A DNA stretch of 64,000 nt from Hymenobacter metallicola (GCF_004745645.1 NZ_SRMB01000001.1:930001-994000), one strand, 5' to 3'. Shown: positions 35,024-44,538, numbered from the stretch's first letter. Translations and numbers: made by a program. Notes: generated by a model from the sequence alone, not told the origin.

Positions 35024-35140
35024 CCTAGTAGAGGATTCCGCTTCTTTCAGTGGACGGGTGGCTTCCTCGTGCCTTCTCGCCGGGATACATTCTTTGCATT
35101 CCCCACAGTAGCACCTGAGCCCATTCCTACTCCCTGCCCG

Positions 35141-36574
35141 CTAAACGGCCTTCTTATACCCGCGAAAGGGCAGCTTGATTTTGCGGAACAGCCGGCCCCA
35201 GATATCCGTCTCCAACAGGCCGGAGTCGCGCCGGGCCTGGTTGAGGAAAAACAGGCCCACGGGCAGCAGCAGGGCCGTGGCCATCCACATGCCGGCGCCC
35301 ACGGGCATTACCCCTTCGCGACCGTACTTTTCCCCGATGATGGACAGGACGTAGTAGACGATAAAGAAGACAATAGAAATCAGCACAGGAATACCCAGGC
35401 CGCCTTTTTTGATGATGGCTCCCAACGGTGCGCCAATCAAAAACATGAGCAGCACGGCAATGGACTGGGTGTACTTGCGGTAGATTTCGATGCGAAAATT
35501 TCCGGCTTCCTTGGCCAGGTTGCTCATGTGCTCGGACGAGCTGCCCACGTAGGTACGCAGGTTGCGGACCCGGTTTTCGGCCTGATCGAGCAGGCTGGCG
35601 TTGAGTACCGGCAGCTTCGTGGGCGGCACCTGCCAGCTTTCCACCCGGCGGTTCAGGGCCTGGCCGGTGGTGTCGAGCCGCAGGTAGACGTAATACGGGT
35701 TGAGCTGGCGCGGGAACTGCTCACGCTCGGTTACGAGGCGGTTGTGCAGCGAGTCGGTGTACTCTTCGAGCTGGGGAATATTCTTCATCATCTTATTCCC
35801 CGAAAACAGCTCTTTCTGGGTGCGGCCCAAATCGAAGGAGGCCAGGGAAAAGGTAATCAGGTTACGGTCGAAACCCTGGCGGATGAAGCTCGCCCCGGCC
35901 CGGTCGCGGGAGTCGGGCTGCTCGACGTAGGTACGGCCGTGGAAGAGTTCCAGGCCCAGGTAGCTGCCCCCAAAGCGGGTGAACATGCGGCCCGAATCGG
36001 CCAGAATAACGGTGGAGTTGCCACGCCCGTTGGTGTGGTCGTAGATCATGACGCCCTTGAGCAGGTCCCCACTCTCGCCTTCCTTCTTATTAACCTTGAT
36101 GGTGTAGCCCGGCAGGCCGTTGTAGAAGACCCCCTCCCGAATATCCAGGGCCAGCTTCTGCTGGCGCACGTCCCAGAGCAGGCTGAAGGTTTCGAGGTTG
36201 GCGCTGGGCACGATGCGGTTGTTGAACCAGAAAGCCAGGCCGCCCAGCAGCACGCTCACAATCATGACCGGGCGCAGAATGCGCGTCAACGAGATGCCCG
36301 AGCTCTTGATGGCCGTCAGTTCGTGGTGCTCGCCCAGGTTGCCGTAGGTCATCAGCGACGAGAGCAGTACGGCCAGGGGCAGGGCCGTAGGAATCGTGAT
36401 AACGCTGAAAAAGAAAATCAGCTTGGCAATAACCTCCCAGCCCAGATCTTTCCCAATCAAGTCATCCATGTACTTGAGCAGGGTGACCATGAGCAGGATG
36501 AACTGCACAACGGCAAAGGTCAGGAAGAAAGGCCCGGCAAAGGCCCGCAGGATCAGTTTATCGAGTTTTTTCAT
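35141..36574 (-). CDS. LptF/LptG family permease
   Basis: The 477-residue inner-membrane protein has three N-terminal helices (about residues 13-33, 47-70, 101-120), a large beta-jellyroll-like periplasmic region, and three C-terminal helices (SIAVLLMFLIGAPLGAIIKKG onwards). This is the YjgP/YjgQ (LptF/LptG) layout of the ABC system that extracts lipopolysaccharide from the inner membrane. The early MKKLDKLILRAFAGPFFLTF and the AIKSSGIS motif fit. The ATG at 36574 gives the typical N-terminus. Which of LptF or LptG it is cannot be told from sequence by eye. Confidence 0.9.
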   Translation of the reverse strand: MKKLDKLILRAFAGPFFLTFAVVQFILLMVTLLKYMDDLIGKDLGWEVIAKLIFFFSVITIPTALPLAVLLSSLMTYGNLGEHHELTAIKSSGISLTRILRPVMIVSVLLGGLAFWFNNRIVPSANLETFSLLWDVRQQKLALDIREGVFYNGLPGYTIKVNKKEGESGDLLKGVMIYDHTNGRGNSTVILADSGRMFTRFGGSYLGLELFHGRTYVEQPDSRDRAGASFIRQGFDRNLITFSLASFDLGRTQKELFSGNKMMKNIPQLEEYTDSLHNRLVTEREQFPRQLNPYYVYLRLDTTGQALNRRVESWQVPPTKLPVLNASLLDQAENRVRNLRTYVGSSSEHMSNLAKEAGNFRIEIYRKYTQSIAVLLMFLIGAPLGAIIKKGGLGIPVLISIVFFIVYYVLSIIGEKYGREGVMPVGAGMWMATALLLPVGLFFLNQARRDSGLLETDIWGRLFRKIKLPFRGYKKAV

Positions 36575-36683
36575 GACAGGCACTCCCCTGCCCGGCACCC
36601 AGTGTGGCCGCCGCGGGGGAGCAAAAGACAAACGAAGATAGAACTCGTTTTGCTCTCACTCCCCCAAGTTTATTTTTCCGGTT

Positions 36684-37097
36684 TTAGCCGCCCACCAGCT
36701 CGCGCAGCTTCAGAATCAGGCTTTCCCACATTTCCTGCAGCTCAATGTCGTCGGTTTCTTCGCTGTAATCGATAACGCGCAGGTACACTTCCTGGGTCAG
36801 CTGCGACTCTTCGAGGCTAAAGTCCAGGTAATTGGCATCGGGCGTATGCCGCTTATTGTGGTCGAGGAAGACGTAGCGCACCGAGCGGTTGGTGCGGTGG
36901 GAATTCATTTCGGCGTAGTGAGGCTGGTTGTCCCAGATAAAATTGTAGCGGTGGTCTTCGTCGATGCGCACATCCTGGCAAAACCACTGCGACAACCCTG
37001 ACGCCGAGGCCAGGTACGGGTAGAGAATTTTGGGAGAAGCGTTTACGGGGAGTTCAACCGTAAAACGGTGTTTGGAACGAGTAGCGGAAAGCGGCAT
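36684..37097 (-). CDS. START-like/SRPBCC-fold protein
   Basis: The 137-residue protein has the START-like pattern ELPVNASPKILYPYLASAS followed by GLSQWF, then SVRYVFLDHNKR and a C-terminal helix MWESLILKLRELVGG. Proteins of this kind are common in Bacteroidota next to the lptF/G-like gene; they bind small hydrophobic ligands, but no role is proven. It lies 109 bases upstream of the lptF/G-like gene on the same strand. An alternative ATG is at 37103. Confidence 0.8.
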   Translation of the reverse strand: MPLSATRSKHRFTVELPVNASPKILYPYLASASGLSQWFCQDVRIDEDHRYNFIWDNQPHYAEMNSHRTNRSVRYVFLDHNKRHTPDANYLDFSLEESQLTQEVYLRVIDYSEETDDIELQEMWESLILKLRELVGG

Positions 37098-37189
37098 AAG
37101 CAAAACAAAAACAGGAAAAAGGGAGAGGTTCCACGTCAGGTCGTTACATGGGCTGAGCCAATATACACGGCTTTTTTTTTACACAAGGC

Positions 37190-37221
37190 TTGCGACAGTC
37201 GAAATCTTGTCATTACCTTTG
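37190..37221 (+). promoter_or_regulatory. Promoter of tRNA-Met
   Basis: TTG (37190-37192), a 21-base spacer and TACCTTTG (37214-37221) match the Bacteroidota promoter TTG/TAnnTTTG. The tRNA starts 14 bases further on, so little or no 5' leader would be transcribed. Confidence 0.75.
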
Positions 37222-37234
37222 CACCACCAAACAG

Positions 37235-37308
37235 GGCGGGGTAGCTCAGTTGGTTAGAGCACAGGATTCATAACCCTGAGGTCACGAGTTCAACTCTCGT
37301 CCCCGCTA
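37235..37308 (+). tRNA. tRNA-Met (anticodon CAU)
   Basis: All arms can be drawn: acceptor GGCGGGG/CCCCGCT (G1-U72 wobble), D arm starting GCTC, anticodon loop TTCATAA with CAT, and T arm ACGAG-TTCAACT-CTCGT. The CCA end is not encoded. The structure fits elongator tRNA-Met; a tRNA-Ile with lysidine-modified CAU cannot be excluded by eye. Confidence 0.92.
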
Positions 37309-37691
37309 CATAAAAAGGCCTTCCTACTGCAGGAAGGCCTTTTTTATTTTCCGGGCCTTTGGGCAAAACCGAGAAAGTGGCCTCCTGGCAGCCACTGCCG
37401 CCTGCGCTGGCAAGGCTTGGGTTAGCACAATCTCCTGCCAAATCCTAACACTAAGGTAACGCTGGCATAGCTTGTTGGATGGCGGCCGCACCCGGGGCAA
37501 CGACTAGGGCACGAATACCTGCGCAAAAACAAGTTATTGAACAGGCGCGGCCTAGGGTTGCCCTGGCCGGCCGGGGCCTACGTCTGCTTTCACTCGGGAT
37601 TCTGGGAAAACTACGCGGCAAGTAGTATTCTTACCAGCGGGCCGCTTCCGTACGGCGCTCTCCTTGGTGATTTGCCTTTTTCCCCAACCGA
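37309..37691. other. Intergenic region after tRNA-Met
   Basis: These 383 bases begin with the tRNA terminator (37312-37344). The rest, up to the GH92 start at 37692, shows no convincing gene or RNA. A promoter for the GH92 gene is expected here, but no full TTG/TAnnTTTG pair was found. Confidence 0.5.
37312..37344 (+). terminator. Terminator of tRNA-Met
   Basis: Arms of 14 bases, AAAAAGGCCTTCCT (37312-37325) and AGGAAGGCCTTTTT (37331-37344), are perfect complements around ACTGC, with a T run at the end. Confidence 0.92.
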
Positions 37692-39983
37692 ATGTCTACA
37701 CGTCTTGCCGCTTTTACGGCGCTGTTGCTGCTGGCCGCCCACCTGGCCCCGGCCCAAGTAGCTCCCGCCGACCCGGACCCCGTGCAGTGGGTACGTCCGC
37801 TGATGGGCACGGATTCCAAGCCCGAGTTATCAAACGGCAACACGTATCCGGCCGTGGCCCTGCCCTGGGGCATGAACTTCTGGATGCCCCAGACCGGCAA
37901 GATGGGCAGTGGCTGGGCCTACCAGTACTCGGCCGACAAGCTGCGGGGCTTCAAGCAAACCCACCAGCCTTCGCCCTGGATGAATGACTACGGGCAGTTT
38001 GCGCTGATGCCGATTACCGGCCAGCGGGTGTTCGACGAGGATGCCCGGGCCAGTTGGTTTTCCCACAAGGCCGAAGTAGCCGAACCCAACTACTACCGCG
38101 TGTACCTGGCCGACCACGACGTGGTAACCGAAATTGCGCCCACGGAGCGCGCCGCCCGTTTCCGCTTCACCTTCCCTAAAACCGACAGCGCCTACGTGGT
38201 GCTCGATGCGCTGGATAAGGGCTCGCATGTGCAGGTGCTACCCGATCAACGCAAAATCATAGGCTATACCACCCGCAACCGGGGCGGGGTGCCCAAGAAC
38301 TTCAAGAACTTTTTCGTGCTCGAGTTTGACCACGCTTTTACCAGCACGGCTCTGTACCAGGACAAGAAACTGGTAAACGGGGTGCTGGCAGTAACGGCCG
38401 ACCACGCGGGAGCCGTAGTCGGGTTCCGAACGCGCAAGGGAGAACAGGTGAATGTCCGGGTAGCCTCCTCGTTTATCAGCCGCGAGCAGGCCGAGCTGAA
38501 CCTGCGTGAAATTGGCAGCAACGACTTCGACGCCATTCGCCAGCAGGGGCGCGCGGCCTGGAACAAGGCCCTGGGGCGCATCGAGCTGGAGGGAGGCACG
38601 CCCGACCAGCGCCGCACCTTCTACTCCTGCCTCTACCGCTCGTTGCTGTTTCCGCGCAAACTTTATGAGCTGGATGCCACGGGCCGGGTGATGCACTACA
38701 GCCCTTTCAACGGGGAAGTGCTGCCAGGCTACCTGTACACCGATACCGGCTTCTGGGACACCTTCCGGGCCCTGTTTCCCTTCCTAAACCTGCTCTACCC
38801 CGACGTAAACGCGGAAATCCAGCAGGGCCTGGCCAACGACTACAAGGAAAGCGGCTGGCTGCCGGAATGGGCCAGCCCGGGCCTGCGCAACGTGATGGTG
38901 GGCAACAACTCGGCCTCGGTAGTGGCCGACGCCTACCTCAAAGGCATCCGGGGCCAGGACATGAACGTGCTTTACGAGGCCCTGACCCACGGGGCCGACA
39001 ACGCCGGCCCCCTAACGGCCGTGGGGCGGGCCGGGGTGGAGTACTACAACCGGCTGGGCTACGTGCCTTACGACGTGAAAATCAACGAAAACGCGGCCCG
39101 CACCCTGGAGTACGCCTACGATGATTTTACTATCTACCAGCTGGCCAAAGCCCTGAAGCGGCCGAAAAAGGAAATCAACCTGTACGCCAAGCGCAGCCAG
39201 AACTACCGCCACCTGTTCGACCAGGAAACCGGGCTGATGCGGGGCAAAAACCAGGATGGCACGTTCCAGAAGCCCTTCAACCCCTTTAAATGGGGCGACG
39301 CCTTCACCGAGGGCAACAGCTGGCACTACACCTGGTCGGTGTTTCACGACGTGCAGGGCCTGGTGGATCTGATGGGCGGCAAGGAAAAGTTTGTGGCCCG
39401 GCTGGACACCGTTTTTACCCTGCCCCCGGTGTTTGATGAATCGTACTACGGGGAGGTAATCCACGAAATCCGGGAAATGCAGATTGCCAACATGGGCAAC
39501 TATGCCCACGGCAACCAGCCCATTCAGCACATGCCCTACCTCTACAACTACGCCGGGCAGCCCTGGAAAACCCAGTACTGGGTGCGCGAGGTGCTGAACC
39601 GGCTCTACCTACCCACGGCCGACGGCTACTGCGGCGACGAAGACAACGGGCAAACCTCGGCCTGGTACGTGTTTTCGGCCCTGGGCTTTTACCCCGTGTG
39701 CCCCGGCACCGACCAGTACGTGCTCGGCGCGCCGCTATTTCCCAAGGCCACCCTGCACCTGCCCTCGGGCAAGGACATTGTGCTGAACGCCAGCAACAAC
39801 TCCCCCGACAACCGGTACGTGAACCAGCTGAAGATGAACGGTAAGGTGTACGACAAAAACTACCTGAGCCACGAGGAGCTGCTGCAAGGTGCCACCCTCG
39901 AATTCGACATGCGTGCCACGCCCAATACGAGCCGCGGCACCAGAGCCGACGCAGCGCCCTTTTCCATGTCGAAAGCCAAGTAG
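37692..39983 (+). CDS. GH92 family alpha-mannosidase
   Basis: The 763-residue exported enzyme has a signal peptide (residues 1-22) and the two-domain GH92 architecture. Recognisable are the N-terminal VRPLMGTDSKPELSNGNTYP, the WDTFRALFPFLNLLYPD core, the EGNSWHYTW region and the signature EDNGQTSAWYVFSALGFYPV near the C-terminus. GH92 enzymes are calcium-dependent exo-alpha-mannosidases acting on mannans or N-glycans. It converges on a clan GH-A glycosidase gene, so both may serve carbohydrate use. A strong terminator follows. Confidence 0.93.
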   Translation: MSTRLAAFTALLLLAAHLAPAQVAPADPDPVQWVRPLMGTDSKPELSNGNTYPAVALPWGMNFWMPQTGKMGSGWAYQYSADKLRGFKQTHQPSPWMNDYGQFALMPITGQRVFDEDARASWFSHKAEVAEPNYYRVYLADHDVVTEIAPTERAARFRFTFPKTDSAYVVLDALDKGSHVQVLPDQRKIIGYTTRNRGGVPKNFKNFFVLEFDHAFTSTALYQDKKLVNGVLAVTADHAGAVVGFRTRKGEQVNVRVASSFISREQAELNLREIGSNDFDAIRQQGRAAWNKALGRIELEGGTPDQRRTFYSCLYRSLLFPRKLYELDATGRVMHYSPFNGEVLPGYLYTDTGFWDTFRALFPFLNLLYPDVNAEIQQGLANDYKESGWLPEWASPGLRNVMVGNNSASVVADAYLKGIRGQDMNVLYEALTHGADNAGPLTAVGRAGVEYYNRLGYVPYDVKINENAARTLEYAYDDFTIYQLAKALKRPKKEINLYAKRSQNYRHLFDQETGLMRGKNQDGTFQKPFNPFKWGDAFTEGNSWHYTWSVFHDVQGLVDLMGGKEKFVARLDTVFTLPPVFDESYYGEVIHEIREMQIANMGNYAHGNQPIQHMPYLYNYAGQPWKTQYWVREVLNRLYLPTADGYCGDEDNGQTSAWYVFSALGFYPVCPGTDQYVLGAPLFPKATLHLPSGKDIVLNASNNSPDNRYVNQLKMNGKVYDKNYLSHEELLQGATLEFDMRATPNTSRGTRADAAPFSMSKAK

Positions 39984-40024
39984 CGCTACAACGGCTGGCG
40001 CACGACGTTGTTGCCACGGCACCA

Positions 40025-40063
40025 CAACAGGCTTTCCTGGCGCAGGAAAGCCTGTTGTTTTTT
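40025..40063 (+). terminator. Terminator of the GH92 gene
   Basis: Arms CAACAGGCTTTCCTG (40025-40039) and CAGGAAAGCCTGTTG (40043-40057) are perfect 15-bp complements with a 3-base loop and a following T6. Confidence 0.94.
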
Positions 40064-40191
40064 CCAGCGCTTACTTTTGCCACCCATGAAGAGACCCTGT
40101 ACACCCGCGGCATACAGCTCTGGGTACGCCAGCTCTCAAAGCAGTATGCCTACCCCCTGCCTGAACAAGTTCAAGCACTCGGAAGGCCTCT

Positions 40192-41511
40192 TTAGCCCGC
40201 TTCGGCAGAGGCCACGTTGGCCGGAGCCGTGGAGGCATCCTGGTCGGAGGCCTGGGCTTCGTCCTGTTGTAGGCGGGCCCATTGCTGGGTGCTTTCGTGG
40301 GGCATCACGATGGGCACCTGCAGGCACACGCTCTGGGCCGGCAGCACCTGCCGCCAATCGTGAATAAGTTGCTTGTAAGCCTGACCCACGGGCCGGATGT
40401 TGCGGTCCAGGTCGTAGAGGCCCAGCGGGTTCACGTTGCCGCGGTTTTCGCGCAGGGCCGAGTCCCAGTCGACTTGGTCGGTGAGCGAGTACCAGGTGAA
40501 GCCGATGATAGGCACTCCGTCGTTGCGCACGCGCAGCACGTTGGCCCACTCCTTCCACAGCCAGTTCACGGCCTCGTCGCCGCAGGGGCCCTGGTGGAGG
40601 TTGGTTTCGGTGTGCATCACGGGCAGCCGGTACCGGTCGTGGTACTGGCGGGTGATGACGTGGTAGCCGAATACTTCGCCCGAGGCCGAAGTACTGCCAT
40701 CGGCCCGCACCCGGTGCTCATTGGTTTTGTAGTAGTCGTTGCCCATAATGCACTGGTGGCGCAGGTTGTTGTGCATAAAGAAATGGTATTCCTCGCGCGT
40801 CATCCCGTTGTCGAGCAGGTACTCGTACATTTCCGACTCCACCCGGCGGCCGTAGTTTAAGTCCAGCGACAAAAAGCGGCGGGCATTCATCAGCTCGGCC
40901 GCCCGGATAGCCTGCGGATTTTCGGCGTGAAAGTATTCTGACGACTCGCTCTGAATAAACAAGGCGTCGGGCCGCACTTGGTTGATGGCCTGCATGGCCA
41001 GCACGTTGGCTTTCACAATGTGCTTCAGGGCCGTTACAAAGGCTTGGTCGGTAGTCAGTTGCTCGTTCCACCAGCCGTAGAGGGCCGAAAACACGGCGCA
41101 GATAAACATTTCGTTGACCGGGGTGTAGAGCTGCACCCACGGAAAGCGCTGGGCAAAGGCGCGGGCATAGTCGGCAAAGAGGACCGGAAAATCCGGGTTC
41201 TGAAAGTTGCCCAGCCAATCGGGCACCCCAAAATGGCATAAGTCGACGATGGGCGCAATGTTGCGGCGGCCCAACTCGCCAAAGGTTTCGTCGGCAAATG
41301 ACCAGTCGTACTGGCCCGGCCCCAGCCACGTGGTGTGAATAGGCGGGCCGTAGCGCAGAAAACTGATGCCCAGCTCCTGCACCAGGTCAAAGTCTTTGCG
41401 CCAGTGGGTATAGTGGCCGCACTTTTCCATCTCATCCACGCGCACACGCCCGTTTTGAATGGTGGGGTAACTGTTTTCGATGCCGGTGGCGAAAAGAAAG
41501 CGGGGAGTCAT
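40192..41511 (-). CDS. Clan GH-A glycoside hydrolase (GH1-like)
   Basis: The 439-residue protein appears cytoplasmic, with no signal peptide. It has a TIM-barrel glycosidase pattern resembling GH1: GISFLRYGPPIHTTW early, an acid/base Glu in YTPVNEMF (residue 134), a Trp-rich WLWKEWANVLR and the presumed nucleophile Glu in MHTETN (302). The nucleophile context differs from the classical GH1 TENG, so the family is uncertain and the substrate unknown. The C-terminal 40 residues are Ala/Gln/Ser-rich. The ATG at 41511 was chosen as the first Met before the barrel. Confidence 0.75.
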   Translation of the reverse strand: MTPRFLFATGIENSYPTIQNGRVRVDEMEKCGHYTHWRKDFDLVQELGISFLRYGPPIHTTWLGPGQYDWSFADETFGELGRRNIAPIVDLCHFGVPDWLGNFQNPDFPVLFADYARAFAQRFPWVQLYTPVNEMFICAVFSALYGWWNEQLTTDQAFVTALKHIVKANVLAMQAINQVRPDALFIQSESSEYFHAENPQAIRAAELMNARRFLSLDLNYGRRVESEMYEYLLDNGMTREEYHFFMHNNLRHQCIMGNDYYKTNEHRVRADGSTSASGEVFGYHVITRQYHDRYRLPVMHTETNLHQGPCGDEAVNWLWKEWANVLRVRNDGVPIIGFTWYSLTDQVDWDSALRENRGNVNPLGLYDLDRNIRPVGQAYKQLIHDWRQVLPAQSVCLQVPIVMPHESTQQWARLQQDEAQASDQDASTAPANVASAEAG

Positions 41512-42081
41512 ACAGGGGCTTCGGTACGGGCGAGCAGGCAGAACCAACAGTCCTTAAACCCCAGCTTCGGCCACTTGGTTATCGGCCGGCTGGAAGCATA
41601 CGGAACTGCAATTACGGGTTTGCCCAGGCAGAAAAACCGTATAAATCCGGGAGCAAACAAGTCCGCCGACTCGTTTAAGAGCCTGCAATCAACCGGGGCC
41701 GGGGCTGAGTAGCCCGCCGGGTAACCGGTCTTTTTTTTCGATGACACCTTTTTCCTCCCCGTTCAGTCAGCCTTCTGTCCCGGGTTCAACTGCCACCTAC
41801 ACCCCGGGGGTTCCGCTACATTCGGCGTCCCGTATTGCCGCCCTGACCAACAGCCCCAGTGCTTTTGCGTCACCATTCCCGGCCGCGCCCGTATCGGCGG
41901 CCTGCGCCGTGCCTGCGCCGCTGGGCATGCCGGCCACCCCGTGCTGGCTGGCCCTGCCCTAGCCCGGGGCCTGGTCCGACCAACGGGGTTGGGGCCTGGG
42001 CTAGGGCAGATTTGCTAGGATGCAAACCCACCCCGGCCGGCCCGGAGCCGCAATGCCAGAACCCGGCCTACGCACCCAACC
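41512..42081. other. Intergenic region without clear gene; inverted repeat near the right end
   Basis: These 570 bases lie between two minus-strand genes. An open frame of 73 codons (41741-41962, plus) is Ser/Pro/Ala-rich with no recognisable family and is probably not a gene. Arms CTGCCCTAGCCCGGGGCC (from 41954) and GGGGCCTGGGCTAGGGCAG (41991-42009) form a strong inverted repeat that could end transcription from the ASCH gene. Confidence 0.5.
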
Positions 42082-42579
42082 TCACTTAGGCGCAGCAGCC
42101 TCTTCCGGCCCCACCAACCGGAACCCGATGACCCAGACCCACTCATTGCGAAGCCAGGCCCCGGGATAAATGGAGTCGATAAGAGCCTGGAACGCTGCCC
42201 GCGCCGATCCGGCGGCCCCCGGGGCGGGCTCTACGCCTTCCGCCCGGGCTTCGGCTTCGGTGATACTCTGGAGCTGCTCGGCCCCCACCCGCACGATTTC
42301 CAGCAGCAGCTCCGGGGCTTCGAGCACGCGCAGCCGGTCGCCGGGCCGCCCAAACGGGCAGACAACCCGCTCGGGCGGCGGGGCGGCTCCCGCTGTGCGC
42401 CGCCCGAGCCGGGCCGTGTCGGCCTCCATTCCCAGGTACTGGTAGCTAAAGGGCCGCTCCTGCATCGGGAGGTGGCTGGCAAAGCGGCGGCGGGTCACGG
42501 TTTTGCGCCCTGCCCGCAGCGCAGCCACCATGGCAGCAGTAAAGGAAATGGCCCGTTCTACCGGAAGGAAAGCAGACAT
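42082..42579 (-). CDS. ASCH-domain-like protein
   Basis: The 165-residue protein has the pattern of ASCH-like proteins frequent in phages and mobile regions: AISFTAAMVAALRAGRKTVT followed by RR, the central CPFGRPGDRLRVLE, then QLQSITEAEARAEGVEP, FQALIDSIYPGAW and NEWVWVIGFRLV. The ASCH fold is related to PUA domains and is thought to bind RNA or modified nucleotides. A single such gene is not proof of a prophage; no other phage gene is nearby. The C-terminal position of NEWVWVI.F is typical. Confidence 0.75.
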   Translation of the reverse strand: MSAFLPVERAISFTAAMVAALRAGRKTVTRRRFASHLPMQERPFSYQYLGMEADTARLGRRTAGAAPPPERVVCPFGRPGDRLRVLEAPELLLEIVRVGAEQLQSITEAEARAEGVEPAPGAAGSARAAFQALIDSIYPGAWLRNEWVWVIGFRLVGPEEAAAPK

Positions 42580-42973
42580 AGATGCAAACGTTTGTTGAAA
42601 ATAGAATTTAAGCAGGGTGAGTGGTCAGCCGAAAGCCGTGTTCCGCCCAGCTACCCCCAAAATTAACAGCGGCCCGGCGGGTTGAGTATGGGCGACTAAA
42701 TCGATTGAAACGCCGTATCTACGGGTTTCCGGCAGACGTCCCCCGTGGTGCTGCAGCCAAGGCGCCTAAGCTCGGCTTTACCAGCAGTATAATTATTTAT
42801 ATAAGAAAATTTCACCAGGCCGCCAACCGCCAACGACTGCCTACGTACCAAAGAGCTGTTAGCCAAGCCCGTGCTGCGCTTCCCCCACCGCGCCAGCCTC
42901 CTAGTACCGGCCTTGCCGGCCGCCCGCAAGCTACTCCCTTCGACTTTCCTGGTACCCTATCCCCGACCCTTGT
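42580..42973. other. Divergent intergenic region
   Basis: These 394 bases separate the ASCH gene (minus) from the PIG-V-like gene (plus). A distinct AT-rich stretch at about 42786-42813 (TATAATTATTTATATAAG) stands out against GC-rich surroundings and may contain promoter elements. No gene is seen. Confidence 0.4.
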
Positions 42974-44248
42974 ATGGAGCGCATGGTAAAACTTGTCTTA
43001 ACCAGTCAGGGCATCCTGACCATTGGCCTGCTGCTCGTATTGGCTTTGGCCCCGCACCTACCCACCAGCCTGGTACGCTGGGATGCCCTGTGGTATCGTT
43101 CCATTGAGGCGCACGGCTATTTTTTCCGGCCGGGAGGCATGAGCTCCACGGGCTTCTTTCCCTTCTTTCCGTGGGTGTGGGATATCACCCAGCTCAATGC
43201 CGTCGGCATCAGCATTTTCAATCTGGCCCTGGCGGGGGTGGCCGTGTGGCTGCTGCGGCGCTACCTGCGCCTGCGCCCCGAGGCCCTGGTGCTCTACGCG
43301 GCCTTCCCCTCCTGCATGTTTCTGTATTTGCCCTACACCGAGGCGCTGTTTTTCTTTTTCTCGAGCCTGGTGCTCATCAGCGTCGCGCACAATTTCCGCC
43401 CGGCCGGGACTTTGGCCGCCGCTTTGTTTTTGGGCAGCCTCACCCGCGTCACCTCCTTTTTCTACGTGCCCGCCCTGGCCGCGGTAGAAGTCTTCGGGTG
43501 GCTGGCCCAGCGTGAGGGCCGCCTGGTTCCCCGGCTGGGGCGCCTGGTGGGGCTGGGATTATTGCCCGCCCTGGGTTTGCTTACGGTCGTGCTCTACCAA
43601 TGGTGGGAAACCGGGGTCTGGTTTGCCTTCAACAAAACCCAGCAGGCCGGCTGGGACCACCGCCTGCGCCTACCCCACCTACCCCTAACCAGCTTCGGTA
43701 ACGGTGCCGTCCTGCTCGATGGGCTGGCGCTGCTGGTCGGGGTGCTGGCCGGCGGCTGGCTGCTCTACCAACTGGGGCGGGTAGGCCGGGGGCAGGGGCC
43801 TGCTCCCCGGCCCGAGGTTATTTTCGCGGCCGTTTTCGTGGCCTTATCGGCCCTGCACACCACCCTGTTTGCGCCCTTGACCAGCACCGGACAAACGTCG
43901 CTGCTGAGCCTGCACCGCTACGTCTTCTGCACCCCGTTTTTCCTGATTTTGCTCAACGAGTTCATTCCCCGCCAGGCCCTGTCGTGGCAAACCGTGGGAC
44001 TGTGCCTGCTGCCCGTTGTCGGGCTGGCTGCCCTGCTGGGCATGCTCAGCACCGCTCCGTTTATTCAGCGCCCCCCGCTGCTGGGCGTGCCGGTGCCGGG
44101 GCTGTTGTGCGGGGTCTTGCTGCTGGGCTACGTGGCCCTGTGGCTGCGGGCCCACTCCCGCTGGATCCAGGTGGTGCTCTACGGGAGTAGCCTGCTGCTG
44201 CAGTTTGTCTACCTCTACACGTATGCCCTGGGACGCTGGGTGGGCTAA
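42974..44248 (+). CDS. PIG-V-like mannosyltransferase family membrane protein
   Basis: The 424-residue multi-spanning protein has the PIG-V (GPI mannosyltransferase 2) pattern in its first luminal loop, RWDALWYRSIEAHGY, then TGFFPFFPWVW, and about 10 hydrophobic segments. Such GT-C enzymes use lipid-linked mannose. In bacteria, family members glycosylate lipids or proteins, but the substrate here is unknown. It lies alone on the plus strand with divergent ASCH upstream and the hybrid kinase downstream. A weak hairpin (44288-44319) follows. Confidence 0.82.
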   Translation: MERMVKLVLTSQGILTIGLLLVLALAPHLPTSLVRWDALWYRSIEAHGYFFRPGGMSSTGFFPFFPWVWDITQLNAVGISIFNLALAGVAVWLLRRYLRLRPEALVLYAAFPSCMFLYLPYTEALFFFFSSLVLISVAHNFRPAGTLAAALFLGSLTRVTSFFYVPALAAVEVFGWLAQREGRLVPRLGRLVGLGLLPALGLLTVVLYQWWETGVWFAFNKTQQAGWDHRLRLPHLPLTSFGNGAVLLDGLALLVGVLAGGWLLYQLGRVGRGQGPAPRPEVIFAAVFVALSALHTTLFAPLTSTGQTSLLSLHRYVFCTPFFLILLNEFIPRQALSWQTVGLCLLPVVGLAALLGMLSTAPFIQRPPLLGVPVPGLLCGVLLLGYVALWLRAHSRWIQVVLYGSSLLLQFVYLYTYALGRWVG

Positions 44249-44287
44249 TTTCTGCTTCGCGGGTGGTCCCGCCCACGTAGCTCCGCT

Positions 44288-44319
44288 ATAGCCCCGCCCA
44301 GCCCGCGGCGTGGGGCTAT
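44288..44319 (+). terminator. Weak hairpin after the PIG-V-like gene
   Basis: Arms ATAGCCCC (44288-44295) and GGGGCTAT (44312-44319) are perfect complements with a GC-rich 16-base loop. No T run follows, so function is uncertain. Confidence 0.4.
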
Positions 44320-44538
44320 CCGGTATGCCGACTTGCCAAATGCCCGCCGGTTTTACTACCTTATTCACCGGCTCGGGGCCAGCAGCCCTGTTCCTGACCC
44401 TGCTCCGGCCGGCGGCCAGCCCCGCTGGGCCTCTTTTTTGCCGCTCCGGCTCACGCTCTTGCCCACCCAATGCGGGCCGGCCGGGGCCCTATCGGGTCCT
44501 TTCGCTAACCTTATAGTCAGCCCAACGCTTCCTGTCCG

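Larger units (their letters stand above)
34750..35140. other. Intergenic region between rpsO and the lptF/G-like gene
   Basis: These 391 bases hold the rpsO promoter box (34822-34829) and the terminator of the lptF/G-like gene (34988-35023). A small palindrome CACCCCGCACCTCGGGGTG lies at 34799-34817, near the rpsO leader. I see no gene here. Confidence 0.6.

Noticed and set aside
41741..41962. A 73-codon Ser/Pro/Ala-rich plus-strand frame
   Set aside because: It has no recognisable motif or signal and ends inside an inverted repeat; composition alone explains an open frame here.
42082..42579. ASCH-like gene as sign of a prophage
   Set aside because: No integrase, capsid, terminase or other phage gene is near, so a prophage is not supported.
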